From Ancylobacter amanitiformis (lineage in GTDB: Bacteria > Pseudomonadota > Alphaproteobacteria > Rhizobiales > Xanthobacteraceae): DNA of 64,000 bases. Positions 43,152 to 52,013 of this stretch are shown one piece after another. The stretch spans positions 1 through 64,000 of the forward strand of contig NZ_JAUSVR010000004.1 of the NCBI RefSeq assembly GCF_030814815.1. Reading direction: 5' to 3'. The notes below the pieces were generated by a model. It was not told where the DNA came from and did not search any database. It saw nothing but the letters and a program-made list of their open reading frames with translations. Made by a program: the position numbers and the translations under genes. Numbering within the stretch: position 1 is the first letter of the stretch; the number at the start of each line of letters is the position of its first letter.

Positions 43152-45458
43152 ATGAGGGCGCCGACCGGTCGTCTTCCCGATTTCCCGCCTCACGACACCC
43201 CGTCGGCCGGCATACGCGGGAACGAGGCGTCGCCCAAGAGCGACCGGACCATTCTGGCCGTCGCCATGGTCATCGCGGCGGCGATCGCGGCCATGGTCGC
43301 CTTCTCGCTGATCGCGGCCGAGCGGGTCGATGCCGCGTCCCGCGCGCGCTGGGCCGAATTGATGCTGGATTCGCTTCAGCGGCGCGCCGGCGACATGGAG
43401 CGCGACCTCGCGAGCTTCGCGCATTGGGATGAGTCGGTGCTGCGCACCGCCTATTTCCTCGACACCGAGTGGGTTCACGAGAATTTCGGCCAGTGGCTGC
43501 ACGAGACGCAGGGGCACGACCGCTCCTATGTCGTGCTGGAAGGCGGGCTCGGCTACGCCTCCGTCAACGGAACACTGGTGAAGGTCGAGCGCGCGCCGTT
43601 CGATTCGGAGGCCCTGATGCCGCTGGTGCGCGGGGTGCAGGCGGCCTTTCTCGACCAGGCCACGCGGCTCGCACAGGTCGCTCCGCGCAGCGCGAGCGAG
43701 AACACGCGGCCGCGCCAGGTGGAGCCTATCTTCCGGGCCGGGTATCTGCGTATCGAGGGCCGGCCGGCGCTGGTCGGGGCCATCAGCATCACCCCCGATT
43801 ATGGCCGCGTGGTCTCGCCCAAGCGGGTGCCGCCGGTCGCGGTGACGGTGATCTTCCTCGATGGGGACTTCCTGCGGGACGTGGTCGCCGAACTGCATGT
43901 CACCAATCCGGCGGTGTCCGACACGCCCCCGTCGCCGGAGCGGCTGTCGGTGGCCGTGCCGTTTCACGATGGCGCCATCGCGCCCGCCTGGCTCAACTGG
44001 GAGCCGGAGAACCCCGGCGCGGCACTGCTGCGGGCGCTGCTGCCCGCCCTTCTGGGCACGGCCGTGCTGCTGCTGGTGGCGGCGGCGATCATCCTCTTCT
44101 ACGCCCGTCGCGCCAATCGCGAGATTGCCGCCAGCGAGGCGCTGGCCACGCGGCTCGCCTATATCGATTCGCTGAGCGGGCTGGCCAACCGCTCCATGCT
44201 GATGCGCGCGCTCGCCGAGCGTCTTCCGCGCGTGACGCCGCAGCAACGGCTCGCCGTTCTGTTCCTCGACCTCGACGGCTTCAAGGACATCAACGACACG
44301 CTGGGCCACTATGCCGGCGATCTGCTGCTCGCCGAGATCGGCAAGCGCCTCAACACGCTCGACCTGCCGGGCATGCTGGCGGCCCGCTTCGGCGGCGACG
44401 AGTTCGTGCTGCTCGCCACGGTCGGCCCGGAAGACGACGAGGTGGCGGCGATCGGGGCGGTGGTGCTCGATGCCATCCGCCAGCCGGTATCGATTGCCGG
44501 ACAGATGCTCGTGATCGGCGGATCGATCGGGGCGACGATCGCGCCCGATCACGGGACGGAGGCGAGCCAGCTGATCCGGCGCTCGGATATCGCCGTCTAC
44601 CGGTCCAAGTCCGAGGGGCGCGGTGCGCTGCGGCTGTTCGTGCCCAGCATGGAACGCGAGCTGATCCGGCGCCGCGATCTCGAACTGGAGCTCAAGCGGG
44701 CGCTGGGGCACGACGAACTCACCGTCTACTACCAGCCGCAATTCTCTGTCAGCGGCGAGGTCGTGGTCGGCTTCGAGGCGCTGGTGCGCTGGATCCACCC
44801 CCTTCAGGGGCTGATTTCGCCCGGCGAGTTCATCCCGGTCGCCGAGCAGACCGGCCTCATCACCGAGCTCGACATGTGGGTGCTGCGCCGCGCCTGCGCC
44901 CAGGCGCGCGACTGGGGCGAAGTGAAGCTGGCGGTGAACCTTTCCCCGGTCGATTTCCGCTCGCACGACCTCGCGGGTTCCGTCGCCGCCATCCTGCGGG
45001 AAACTGGTTTCCCGCCGCAGCGGCTGGAGATCGAGATCACCGAGAACCTGTTGTTCGGCAACCACGCGGAAGCCTTCGCCGCGCTCTCCGCGCTGCGCAG
45101 CATGGGCATCCGCATCGCGCTCGACGATTTCGGCAGCGGCTATTCATCGCTCGGCTATATCCGCCGCTTTCGGGTCGACACGATCAAGATCGACCGCAGC
45201 TTCACGCAGAATATCAGCCAGAGCGACGACGCCGCCGCCATCATCGATTGCGTGGTGCGGCTGGCCCGCGCGCTGGCCATCACGGTCACGGCGGAGGGCG
45301 TGGAGACGCGCGACCAGCTGCGCTACCTGCAATCGGTCGGCTGTCATTATGTGCAGGGCTTCCTGCTCGCCAGCCCCGTGCCGTTCAGCAGCATCGACCG
45401 CTATCTCGAACGGGCGAAGCGGCCCGATTCCGCCCGGCACCCCCGCCTCGTCAACTGA
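43152..45458 (+). CDS. CHASE4-like sensor with GGDEF and EAL domains (c-di-GMP turnover)
   Basis: A membrane-bound cyclic-di-GMP signalling protein (768 aa). Two hydrophobic helices (about 33-56 and 290-317) flank a periplasmic domain with a CHASE4-like start (ERDLASFAHWDESVLRTAYFLD, parts). The GGDEF domain has an intact GGDEF signature at 414-418. The EAL domain (about 505-760) has EAL at 542-544, plus NLSPVDFR, EITENLLF and LDDFGSGYSSL with the metal-binding residues. Both activities may be functional; the ligand sensed is unknown. An ElyC-like gene starts 12 nt downstream. Confidence 0.93.
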   Translation: MRAPTGRLPDFPPHDTPSAGIRGNEASPKSDRTILAVAMVIAAAIAAMVAFSLIAAERVDAASRARWAELMLDSLQRRAGDMERDLASFAHWDESVLRTAYFLDTEWVHENFGQWLHETQGHDRSYVVLEGGLGYASVNGTLVKVERAPFDSEALMPLVRGVQAAFLDQATRLAQVAPRSASENTRPRQVEPIFRAGYLRIEGRPALVGAISITPDYGRVVSPKRVPPVAVTVIFLDGDFLRDVVAELHVTNPAVSDTPPSPERLSVAVPFHDGAIAPAWLNWEPENPGAALLRALLPALLGTAVLLLVAAAIILFYARRANREIAASEALATRLAYIDSLSGLANRSMLMRALAERLPRVTPQQRLAVLFLDLDGFKDINDTLGHYAGDLLLAEIGKRLNTLDLPGMLAARFGGDEFVLLATVGPEDDEVAAIGAVVLDAIRQPVSIAGQMLVIGGSIGATIAPDHGTEASQLIRRSDIAVYRSKSEGRGALRLFVPSMERELIRRRDLELELKRALGHDELTVYYQPQFSVSGEVVVGFEALVRWIHPLQGLISPGEFIPVAEQTGLITELDMWVLRRACAQARDWGEVKLAVNLSPVDFRSHDLAGSVAAILRETGFPPQRLEIEITENLLFGNHAEAFAALSALRSMGIRIALDDFGSGYSSLGYIRRFRVDTIKIDRSFTQNISQSDDAAAIIDCVVRLARALAITVTAEGVETRDQLRYLQSVGCHYVQGFLLASPVPFSSIDRYLERAKRPDSARHPRLVN

Positions 45459-45470
45459 GCGGGGACCGCG

Positions 45471-46262
45471 ATGTTCTTTGCCGCGTCCAAGCTGCTCTGG
45501 ATGGTCAGCGTGCCGTCGACGCTGCTGACCATGATCGCCCTCGCCGGGCTCCTCGTCCTCGCGCGCTGGAAGCGGGTCGGCGCCGTGCTCACGTCCATCG
45601 GGGTGATCGGGCTGGTTCTGGCCGGGCTCGGGCCGTTCGGGCGGCTTCTGACCGTGCCGCTCGAGGAGCGCTTCCCGCCCTTCGTCGACGATGGCCGCCC
45701 GGTGGACGGCGTCATCGTGCTCGGCGGCGCCGAACTGCCTGGCATCACCGCCGCGCGCGGCCAGCCGGCCTTCCAGGAATCGGCCGAACGGATGTTCGCG
45801 CTGGCCGATCTCAGCCGGCGCTATCCGCAGGCGCGCCTGCTGTTCTCGGGCGGCAGCGGCGCGCTCCTTCCGGCAGCGATGCAGGAGGCGGACGTGGTGC
45901 GGATGGCGCTGCCGCAGCTGGGCGTCGATCCCGCGCGGGTGGCGTTCGAGACGCGCTCGCGCAACACCGCGGAGAATGCGCGGTTCTCGCGCGCGCTGGC
46001 CGAGCCGAAGCCGGGCGAGCGCTGGCTGCTCGTCACCTCCGCCCTGCACATGCCGCGCGCCATGGGCTGCTTCCGCGCCGCGGGATTTCCGGTGGTCGCC
46101 TATCCCGTCGATTTCCGCACGACGGGGCAGGCGCCCGGGTGGCAGCCTTTCGATTCCGTGGCGCAGGGGCTCGATTTCTTCGATACCGCGCTGCGGCAGT
46201 GGATCGGCCTCGCGGCCTATTACTGGACCGGGCGCACCGACGCGCTGTTCCCCGCGCCGTAG
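45471..46262 (+). CDS. YdcF/ElyC-like (DUF218) envelope protein
   Basis: A DUF218 protein (263 aa). Two N-terminal membrane helices (residues about 10-60) precede the DUF218 domain: VDGVIVLGGAELPG, RLLFSGGSGAL, FETRSRNTAENARF and WLLVTSALHMPRAMGCF. ElyC in Escherichia coli affects peptidoglycan and enterobacterial antigen lipid-carrier use at low temperature. The exact role here is unknown. It lies 12 nt after the GGDEF/EAL gene. Confidence 0.88.
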   Translation: MFFAASKLLWMVSVPSTLLTMIALAGLLVLARWKRVGAVLTSIGVIGLVLAGLGPFGRLLTVPLEERFPPFVDDGRPVDGVIVLGGAELPGITAARGQPAFQESAERMFALADLSRRYPQARLLFSGGSGALLPAAMQEADVVRMALPQLGVDPARVAFETRSRNTAENARFSRALAEPKPGERWLLVTSALHMPRAMGCFRAAGFPVVAYPVDFRTTGQAPGWQPFDSVAQGLDFFDTALRQWIGLAAYYWTGRTDALFPAP

Positions 46263-46264
46263 GC

Positions 46265-46600
46265 TCAGTCGGCCGTGCCCTCGGTGTCATGGGTGCCGGC
46301 GGTATCGGAGCCGGAGGGCAGGCCGAGCCGGTACACGCCGCGCAACTCGTCCGGGTCGATCGGCTTGCCCTTGCGATAGATCACCAGCCGCCCCTCATGG
46401 GCCAGCCGCAGCGCCGCGCGCCGCACCCGCGGCAACCGGGCCTGCCAGTCCGGCCCGTCGACGAGCGCGCGGGCGACATCCTCCGGCGCGATGGACCGGC
46501 CCTTGGGGGCATTCGCGGCGAGGTGAAGGATCGCCGCCTCCGTCTCCAGATCCGGCGAGTTCGGTTCGGCGGTGGGGGCGGGCGGGTGTGTTTCGCTCAT
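46265..46600 (-). CDS. DUF3253 protein
   Basis: A small protein (111 aa) of the DUF3253 type. Core: ETEAAILHLAANAPKGRSIAPEDVARAL (parts), WQARLPRVRRAALRLAHEGRL, VIYRKGKPIDPDELRGVYRL (parts). The fold suggests a winged helix, but no role is established. Its ATG shares one base with the stop codon of the upstream DUF599 gene (TGATG), so the two are co-translated. Confidence 0.85.
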   Translation of the reverse strand: MSETHPPAPTAEPNSPDLETEAAILHLAANAPKGRSIAPEDVARALVDGPDWQARLPRVRRAALRLAHEGRLVIYRKGKPIDPDELRGVYRLGLPSGSDTAGTHDTEGTAD

Positions 46601-47346
46601 CAGCTGGCATCCGGCTCGTTGTCGCGATGAATCCCGGCATTCCGGGACATGGCCAGTGGATCGGAATCCCCGTCGTCGAGAACCCAGTGGGCATCCCGGC
46701 CGAACTGGCGGTTGGTCATGACGATGAAGATCGCGGTGGTCGCCGCCATGAACGCCCACGCGTTCACGTACCAGCCGAGATAGGCGATGGCGAAGAAGAA
46801 GGAGCGCTGTCCACGATTGAAATGGCGGCCGGCCAGCGTCGCCATGCGGGCGACCTTGAGCACATGGGCATGCGCGTGGGCGCTTCCCGCCTCGGCGGGC
46901 GGCGGCGTCGAGCCGAGCAGGATCGTGGTGTAGTTGAACAGCCGATAGGCCCACGCGAACTTGAAGAAGGCATTGGCGAAGATCAGCGTCAGGCCCAGCG
47001 TCTTCAGCTCCCAGTTGGAGCGGTTGGAGGTGACGAAGGGCAGGTCCAAGAAGATCGCCATCACCGCGTCGGCCGATTGCAGGATGGCCAGCGTGCCACC
47101 AATGGCGAGCAGCGAGGTGGAAGCGAAGAAGGCCGTCCCGTTTTGCAGCGCAGCGACGATCTGGGCGTCGACGATCCGGTTCTCCCGCGCCAGCATGCGC
47201 TGCATCCATTCGAGGCGGAACAGGTCCATGCGGCGGTTGAACGAGCGCCGTTCGGCCCATTCACCCTCCATCAAATGGTGATAGGCAGCCCACGCCACGA
47301 GGAAGGCGGCGAAGGCAAGCCCGTCCAAAGCGGTAAATCCCAACAT
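46600..47346 (-). CDS. DUF599 membrane protein
   Basis: A DUF599 protein (248 aa) with four to five hydrophobic segments (ALDGLAFAAFLVAWAAYH, FFASTSLLAIGGTLAIL, LGLTLIFANAFFKFAWAY, FFFAIAYLGWYVNAWAFMA). Conserved polar motifs are RRSFNRRM and NRGQRSFFF. The role is unknown. It is the first gene of a two-gene minus-strand unit with the DUF3253 gene. Confidence 0.88.
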   Translation of the reverse strand: MLGFTALDGLAFAAFLVAWAAYHHLMEGEWAERRSFNRRMDLFRLEWMQRMLARENRIVDAQIVAALQNGTAFFASTSLLAIGGTLAILQSADAVMAIFLDLPFVTSNRSNWELKTLGLTLIFANAFFKFAWAYRLFNYTTILLGSTPPPAEAGSAHAHAHVLKVARMATLAGRHFNRGQRSFFFAIAYLGWYVNAWAFMAATTAIFIVMTNRQFGRDAHWVLDDGDSDPLAMSRNAGIHRDNEPDAS

Positions 47347-47628
47347 CGCCTTACGCCACGAACCTCACATCTCGGATGAAGATCGGCGCACCGCACCGAC
47401 GCTGGCCGGGCGCACCGGCAATCATGCCGGCCCGTTCCGCAGGCAGCACCTGCTCAAGGAATACCCGATTCGGCGACCGCCGCGTGTCAGGGTTGCGCGC
47501 GACGCGTGGCATTGTGACCATTTTGCGATTGCGAATAAGTTCACGTTTCATTAAATATCAATGCGTCGCGCGCTGAGACCGGAGTCGCATCCGGCGCGTG
47601 CGGAGGCCAATCAATCTAGGGATTTTCG

Positions 47629-47754
47629 ATGAACTCCGTATCCGAGCGCTCCTGTTGGGGAGTCGCACGCTGGACTGTCATCGCCTTCCTGGCCCTTGTG
47701 GCACTGGTTTACCTGTTCGGCGGCTTTCAGGCCGTCCAGGTGGCTGCGGGCTGA
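47629..47754 (+). CDS. Small single-helix membrane protein (41 aa)
   Basis: ATG 47629 opens 41 codons: a short basic N-terminus (MNSVSERSCWGVARW), then a strong hydrophobic helix (TVIAFLALVALVYLFGGF) and a short tail. CTAGGG lies 7 nt upstream. A stem-loop terminator follows at 47808. Gene finders would miss it by length. The 280-nt gap before it shows no other gene. Confidence 0.5.
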   Translation: MNSVSERSCWGVARWTVIAFLALVALVYLFGGFQAVQVAAG

Positions 47755-47807
47755 CCGGGCTACTTCACGACAGCCATTCAATGGATATCCATGACCGCCG
47801 CGGATCG

Positions 47808-47836
47808 CGGCCCGGGCACAGGTCCGGGCCGTTCTG
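47808..47836 (+). terminator. Hairpin terminator candidate
   Basis: A perfect 8-bp GC stem CGGCCCGG (47808-47815) with CCGGGCCG (47824-47831), 8-nt loop, followed by TTCTGATT. The weak T-tract lowers confidence. It follows the 41-aa membrane protein gene. Confidence 0.5.
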
Positions 47837-47968
47837 ATTCAGGCGGCCTGGCAGCGGGGCAGGTCGGTCGCGCCATCACCGCTTCTGATGGCCGGCATTT
47901 CATCTGTGCGTTTGCCTCGCGGCGTCGCCCGGTCGATCCTGCGCAACCATTCGTGTGGGAGACGGACC

Positions 47969-48655
47969 ATGACGCTGAAGCTGGTGATCGGCAACAAGAA
48001 CTATTCCTCGTGGTCGCTCCGGCCCTGGCTGGCCCTCAAGGCCTTCGACATTCCGTTCGAGGAGGCCACGGTGTCGCTCGGCGCGGCCGACTTCAAGGAG
48101 CAGGTGCGGGCGCATTCGCCGGCGGGCCGTGTGCCGGTGCTGCTGGACGGGCCGGCCGTGGTGTGGGAATCCATCGCCATCCTCGAGCATCTGGCGGAGC
48201 GGTTTCCGGGCAAGGCCGTCTGGCCGGCCGATCCGGTGGCGCGGGCGCATGCGCGCTCGCTGGCCACCGAGATGCATGGCGGGTTCGGCGCCCTGCGCTC
48301 GGTGGCGCCCATGAACCTGTGGCGGCCGATCGAGACCCGGGAACTGCCCGAGGCGGCGCTGAAGGACGTGCGGGCGCTGGAGCGCCGCTGGAGCGAGGCG
48401 CGCGCGCGTTTCGGGCAGGGTGACGGGCAAGCCGGGCCGTTCCTCTACGGCGCCTTCAGCGGGGCGGATGCGATGTATGCGCCGGTCGCCACGCGGATCC
48501 GCACCTATGGCATCGAGGTCGGCCCGGTCGCGCTCGCCTATGTCGATGCGATCCACGCGCATTCCGCCTTTGTCGAATGGAAGACGCTGGCGCTGGCGGA
48601 GAGCGAGGTGCTGCCGGAAGACGAGGTCGACTGGCCGGTGGTGAAGCGCGTATAA
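47969..48655 (+). CDS. Glutathione S-transferase family protein
   Basis: A cytosolic GST (228 aa). The N-terminal thioredoxin-like domain shows LVIGNKNYSSWSLRPWLAL with the likely catalytic Ser, and SPAGRVPVLLDGPAVVWESIAILEHL (parts) containing the glutathione-binding cis-Pro and ESIAI motif. The helical C-terminal domain follows. Substrate unknown. ATG 47969 follows GTGGGAGACGG; the frame extends 27 codons upstream without homology. Confidence 0.92.
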   Translation: MTLKLVIGNKNYSSWSLRPWLALKAFDIPFEEATVSLGAADFKEQVRAHSPAGRVPVLLDGPAVVWESIAILEHLAERFPGKAVWPADPVARAHARSLATEMHGGFGALRSVAPMNLWRPIETRELPEAALKDVRALERRWSEARARFGQGDGQAGPFLYGAFSGADAMYAPVATRIRTYGIEVGPVALAYVDAIHAHSAFVEWKTLALAESEVLPEDEVDWPVVKRV

Positions 48656-48782
48656 GGCGCGGCTGGCGGTTCGCGCCGCGACTGCTTCCCCGGAGCCTTT
48701 CCCCGCTTCATTGAATCAGGGTGAGGCTCGTGAACCGGTATCCCCTTCGCTCGAAAACGCCCTGGCCCGAAACCGTTCGAAC

Positions 48783-49217
48783 ATGCCGCTTCATCTGCTC
48801 AAGCTCTGTGTCGGTGCCGAATCGGTCCAGGACCTGGAGGAATGGATCGCCGAGAATGGCGCCGCCAGGATCGCGCGGGGCGAGCCGGCCGAACCGTTCC
48901 ACACCACCCGCATGGTGCCGACGCGCAATGACGAATTGCTGGCCGGCGGCTCGCTCTACTGGGTTATCAAGGGCGAAGTCGCCTGCCGGCAGGTGCTGTC
49001 CGATATCCGGCCCTTCGTGGATGCGGATGGCATCCGCCGCTGCCGGCTGGTGCTCGATCCGGTCGTCCACCGGGTCAGCCCGCGCCCGAGCCGTCCGTTC
49101 CAGGGCTGGCGCTATCTCGCCGCCAAGGATGCGCCGCCCGACCTCGCCACCGGCGGCGAGGAGGCTCCGCTGCCGGACGAATTACGGCGCGAACTGCGCG
49201 CGCTCGGCCTGCTCTGA
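48783..49217 (+). CDS. DUF1489 protein
   Basis: A conserved alphaproteobacterial protein (144 aa) of unknown function. Marks: MPLHLLKLCVGAESVQDLEEW, HTTRMVPTRNDELLAGGSLYWVIKG (parts), CRQVLSDIRPF, and FQGWRYLAAKDAPPDL. ATG 48783 gives the family start; the longer frame from 48711 was not used. Confidence 0.9.
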   Translation: MPLHLLKLCVGAESVQDLEEWIAENGAARIARGEPAEPFHTTRMVPTRNDELLAGGSLYWVIKGEVACRQVLSDIRPFVDADGIRRCRLVLDPVVHRVSPRPSRPFQGWRYLAAKDAPPDLATGGEEAPLPDELRRELRALGLL

Positions 49218-49286
49218 TCCCCTTGGGGAAACTTCACACCCCCACTGGGCGTTGTCCCTCCGAAGCCACAGCAACGGAGCGAACGG

Positions 49287-49457
49287 ATGACCCAGGATAC
49301 GGATGATCGCCGCGTGGTCGAGGACGGCGAGGTCGTTGTCAAGGCGCGGCCGGAAGAGCGGCAGGCGGTTGAGGTGCGACCGATGCGCTACGTGCTCGGC
49401 ATCAGCCTCGTGCTCGTCATCCTCGGCATGGCGGTCAGCTATTTCGGCGTGGTCTGA
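49287..49457 (+). CDS. Small membrane protein (56 aa)
   Basis: ATG 49287 opens 56 codons, preceded by GGAGCGAACGG. The N-terminal 35 residues are charged (DTDDRRVVEDGEVVVKARPE), followed by one membrane helix (YVLGISLVLVILGMAVSYF). Codon use and layout look genuine, and similar tail-anchored small proteins follow DUF1489 genes in relatives (from memory, unchecked). Function unknown. Confidence 0.6.
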   Translation: MTQDTDDRRVVEDGEVVVKARPEERQAVEVRPMRYVLGISLVLVILGMAVSYFGVV

Positions 49458-49476
49458 CCCGAGCAAACCGCCGCAT

Positions 49477-50337
49477 TCAGTCGACGCCGATATTGTCGAT
49501 GAGGCGCGTCGCGCCGATCCGCGCGGCCACCAGCAGCCGGATCGGCCCTTCCTCGCGCGCGGCGATCGGGGCGAGGCTGCGAGCGTGGCGCGCCTCCAGA
49601 TAGTCGAGCGCGAAGCCGGCGGCGCTCACCTGCGCCCGCGCGGTCGCCACCGCCTCCGCAATATCGCCGCCGGCCCGTATCGCCGCCGCCGCGCCCTGCA
49701 GCGCGCGATGCAGGGCCGGCGCGGCGGCGCGGTCTGCCGCGCTCAGATAGACATTGCGGGAGGAGAGGGCGAGGCCATCCGGCTCACGTACCGTCGGCAC
49801 GCCGACAATCTCCACCGGCAGGTCGAGGTCCCGCGCCATGCGGGCGATCACCTGCAGCTGCTGGTAATCCTTCTCGCCGAACAGGGCGACGTCCGGCCCC
49901 GTCTGCAGGATGAGCTTGGCCACCACGGTGGCGACGCCGGCGAAATGGGTCGGCCGGAAATCGGTCTCCAGCCCGAGCGCGGGGCCGGCGAGCGAAATGG
50001 TGGTGGCGAAGCCCGGCGGATACATTTCTGCGACATCCGGCACGAAGGCGATGTCCACGCCCGCCGCGCCGGCCTTCTCCAGGTCCGCCGCCAGCGTGCG
50101 GGGGTAGCGACCGAGATCCTCGGTCGGGGCGAACTGCGTCGGGTTGACGAAGATGGACACGACGATCCGCTGCGCGAGTGTCCGCGCCACGTTCATCAGT
50201 TCCACATGGCCGGCGTGCAGCGCGCCCATGGTGGGCACGAGAGCCACCCGCTCGCCGCCCGCGCGCCAGGCACGCAGCTGCGCGCGCAGTTCGGCAACGG
50301 TGTGAAGGGTGCGGATGCGGGGCGAGGAGGACGGCAT
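49477..50337 (-). CDS. panC: Pantoate-beta-alanine ligase (pantothenate synthetase)
   Basis: PanC (286 aa) joins pantoate and beta-alanine using ATP in coenzyme A synthesis. The ATP-binding LVPTMGALHAGHVELM, SIFVNPTQFAPTEDLGRYPRTL (parts), the FAGVATVVAKL loop, GEKDYQQL and the KMSKS-like VREPDGLALSSRNVYLS are all present. Length is normal. It is transcribed opposite to its neighbours. A short gap of about 250 nt on its 5' side has GCGCGCCCAT-type repeats but no gene. Confidence 0.96.
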   Translation of the reverse strand: MPSSSPRIRTLHTVAELRAQLRAWRAGGERVALVPTMGALHAGHVELMNVARTLAQRIVVSIFVNPTQFAPTEDLGRYPRTLAADLEKAGAAGVDIAFVPDVAEMYPPGFATTISLAGPALGLETDFRPTHFAGVATVVAKLILQTGPDVALFGEKDYQQLQVIARMARDLDLPVEIVGVPTVREPDGLALSSRNVYLSAADRAAAPALHRALQGAAAAIRAGGDIAEAVATARAQVSAAGFALDYLEARHARSLAPIAAREEGPIRLLVAARIGATRLIDNIGVD

Positions 50338-50592
50338 GATGGTTCATCCGCTGGCGGAAGGGCAGGGGCGGGAAGAGCGCGTCGTGGTCTAATGCCTTTT
50401 CGTCGCCAAGGGAATTCCCCGGCATGGGGGCGCCCGTCGCAGGCGCGCCCATGCGGCGGGCGCGCCCATTCGGGCGCGTCATGCTGCGCCGCACGCGGCG
50501 GGCCGGCGGCCTTCGCCGGTCAACCGTTCGGGAGGAGGCTGTTCGAGACGGCGAGGTCGCCGCTACACTCGCGCCGAATCCGGCGGATGATC

Positions 50593-51309
50593 ATGACTTC
50601 AGACAAGACACGACCCACAGTTCCCCTCCCGTCCGCCACCTCGCAGGTCGCGGCCTTCCTCGCGGAGGTGCGCGCCCGCCCTCCCGCGCCGGTGGAGAGC
50701 CGCGGACGGCTCATCTTCGCGCTCGACGCCACGATGAGCCGACAGCCGACCTGGGATCTCGCCTGCGCCTTGCAGGCCGAGATGTTCGAGGAAGCGGCGG
50801 CGGTCGGCGGGCTCGACATTCAGCTGGTCTATTATCGCGGCATCGGCGAATGCCGGGCATCGCCCTGGATCGCCGATGCCTCCCGGTTCGGCGCGCTGAT
50901 GGGGCGGATCGCGTGTCGCGGCGGGCGAACGCAGATCGGCCGGGTGCTCAAGCACGCCGGCGCCGAAGCCGCGCGCGGGCCGCTCGGCGCGGTGGTCTTC
51001 ATCGGCGATGCCATGGAGGAGACGCTCGATCACCTCTGCGCGGAGGCCGGTCCGCTGGCCGTGCGCGGCATCCCGGTATTCCTGTTCCAGGAGGGGCATG
51101 ACCCGGGCGCCGAGCGCGCCTTCCGCGAAATCGCGCGGCTGACGAAAGGGGCGTGGTGCCGGTTCGATGCCGGTGCGAGCGCGCAATTGCGGGCCCTGCT
51201 GCGGGCCGCCGCGCGCTATGCCGCGGGCGGCACGCAGGCCCTCACCGCGCTGTCCGCGTCTTCCGCCGGCGCCCGCCAGCTCCTCGCCGCGATGCGGGAT
51301 TCACAATGA
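50593..51309 (+). CDS. VWA-like domain protein
   Basis: A soluble alpha/beta protein (238 aa) with a von Willebrand A-like pattern. RLIFALDATMSRQPTW resembles the start of a MIDAS (DxTxS), followed by DIQLVYYRGIGECRASPW, RIACRGGRTQIGRVLKHA and AVVFIGDAMEET. Role unknown. It overlaps the J-domain gene by 4 nt (ATGA), so the two likely work together, possibly as a chaperone and its partner. In-frame ATGs at 50587 and 50593 compete as starts. Confidence 0.8.
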   Translation: MTSDKTRPTVPLPSATSQVAAFLAEVRARPPAPVESRGRLIFALDATMSRQPTWDLACALQAEMFEEAAAVGGLDIQLVYYRGIGECRASPWIADASRFGALMGRIACRGGRTQIGRVLKHAGAEAARGPLGAVVFIGDAMEETLDHLCAEAGPLAVRGIPVFLFQEGHDPGAERAFREIARLTKGAWCRFDAGASAQLRALLRAAARYAAGGTQALTALSASSAGARQLLAAMRDSQ

Positions 51310-52004
51310 TCAATCTTCTCATCGGCGCGGCCATCGTCGCGCTGCTCTATTATGGCCTCAAGGCCTTCGGGCGGGCGGATTCCAAGTCGCTGGCGCGCAT
51401 GGGCCGCATGGTCGGGGGCGCGCTCACCCTGCTGGTGGCCGGCTTCCTCGGAATGCGCGGTCATTTCGAGACAGCGCTGCCTCTGGGCATATTCGGCCTG
51501 TCGCTGATTGGCTGGAACCTCGGCAACGCGCTGCCCTGGCAGCGGCTCAAGCCCAGCAAGGGCCGGACCTCCTCGGTCCGCACCGCCGCGCTCGACATGG
51601 TGCTCGACCATGATAGCGGGCGGCTGTCGGGCACGGTGATCAGCGGATCGCTGGCCGGCCAGTCGCTCGAAGGGTTGCCCGTGCCGGAGATTGCCCGGCT
51701 CGCCCTCGACCTCGACCCCGAGAGCCGTCAGCTACTCGAAGCATATCTTGACCGCCGGGCGCCCGGCTGGCGTGAACACGCTCAGGGCGACATGGGCGGG
51801 CGGAGCGCTCATCCGCCGCGCAGCGGCACGATGACGAAAGAGGAGGCCTACCAGATCCTGGGGCTTCAGCCGGGCGCGGGGGCGGATGACATCCGCAAGG
51901 CCCACCGATCCCTTATGAAGAAACTCCATCCCGATCAGGGCGGGTCGAACTATCTCGCTGCCCGGGTGAACGAAGCCAAGGACGTCTTGCTCGAGATACA
52001 TTGA
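51306..52004 (+). CDS. Membrane-anchored J-domain protein
   Basis: The protein (232 aa) has two N-terminal membrane helices (LLIGAAIVALLYYGLKAF and GGALTLLVAGFLGM) and a C-terminal J domain (about 178-232, EAYQILGLQPGAGADDIRKA) with the HPD motif (KKLHPDQGGS) that stimulates DnaK-type ATPases. The layout recalls the TIM14/Pam18-like DnaJ proteins of alphaproteobacteria. It starts within the stop of the VWA-like gene. Confidence 0.88.
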   Translation: MINLLIGAAIVALLYYGLKAFGRADSKSLARMGRMVGGALTLLVAGFLGMRGHFETALPLGIFGLSLIGWNLGNALPWQRLKPSKGRTSSVRTAALDMVLDHDSGRLSGTVISGSLAGQSLEGLPVPEIARLALDLDPESRQLLEAYLDRRAPGWREHAQGDMGGRSAHPPRSGTMTKEEAYQILGLQPGAGADDIRKAHRSLMKKLHPDQGGSNYLAARVNEAKDVLLEIH

Positions 52005-52013
52005 TTTCACCCG

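Noticed and set aside
43469-46630. 1053-codon open frame on the plus strand through the GGDEF/EAL and ElyC-like genes
   Set aside because: Out-of-frame shadow, Arg/Ala/Gly-rich with no domain; the other frame carries intact GGDEF and EAL motifs.
47376-47576. 66-codon frames on both strands after the DUF599 gene
   Set aside because: No ribosome-binding site, no conserved pattern, and they overlap each other; treated as non-coding.
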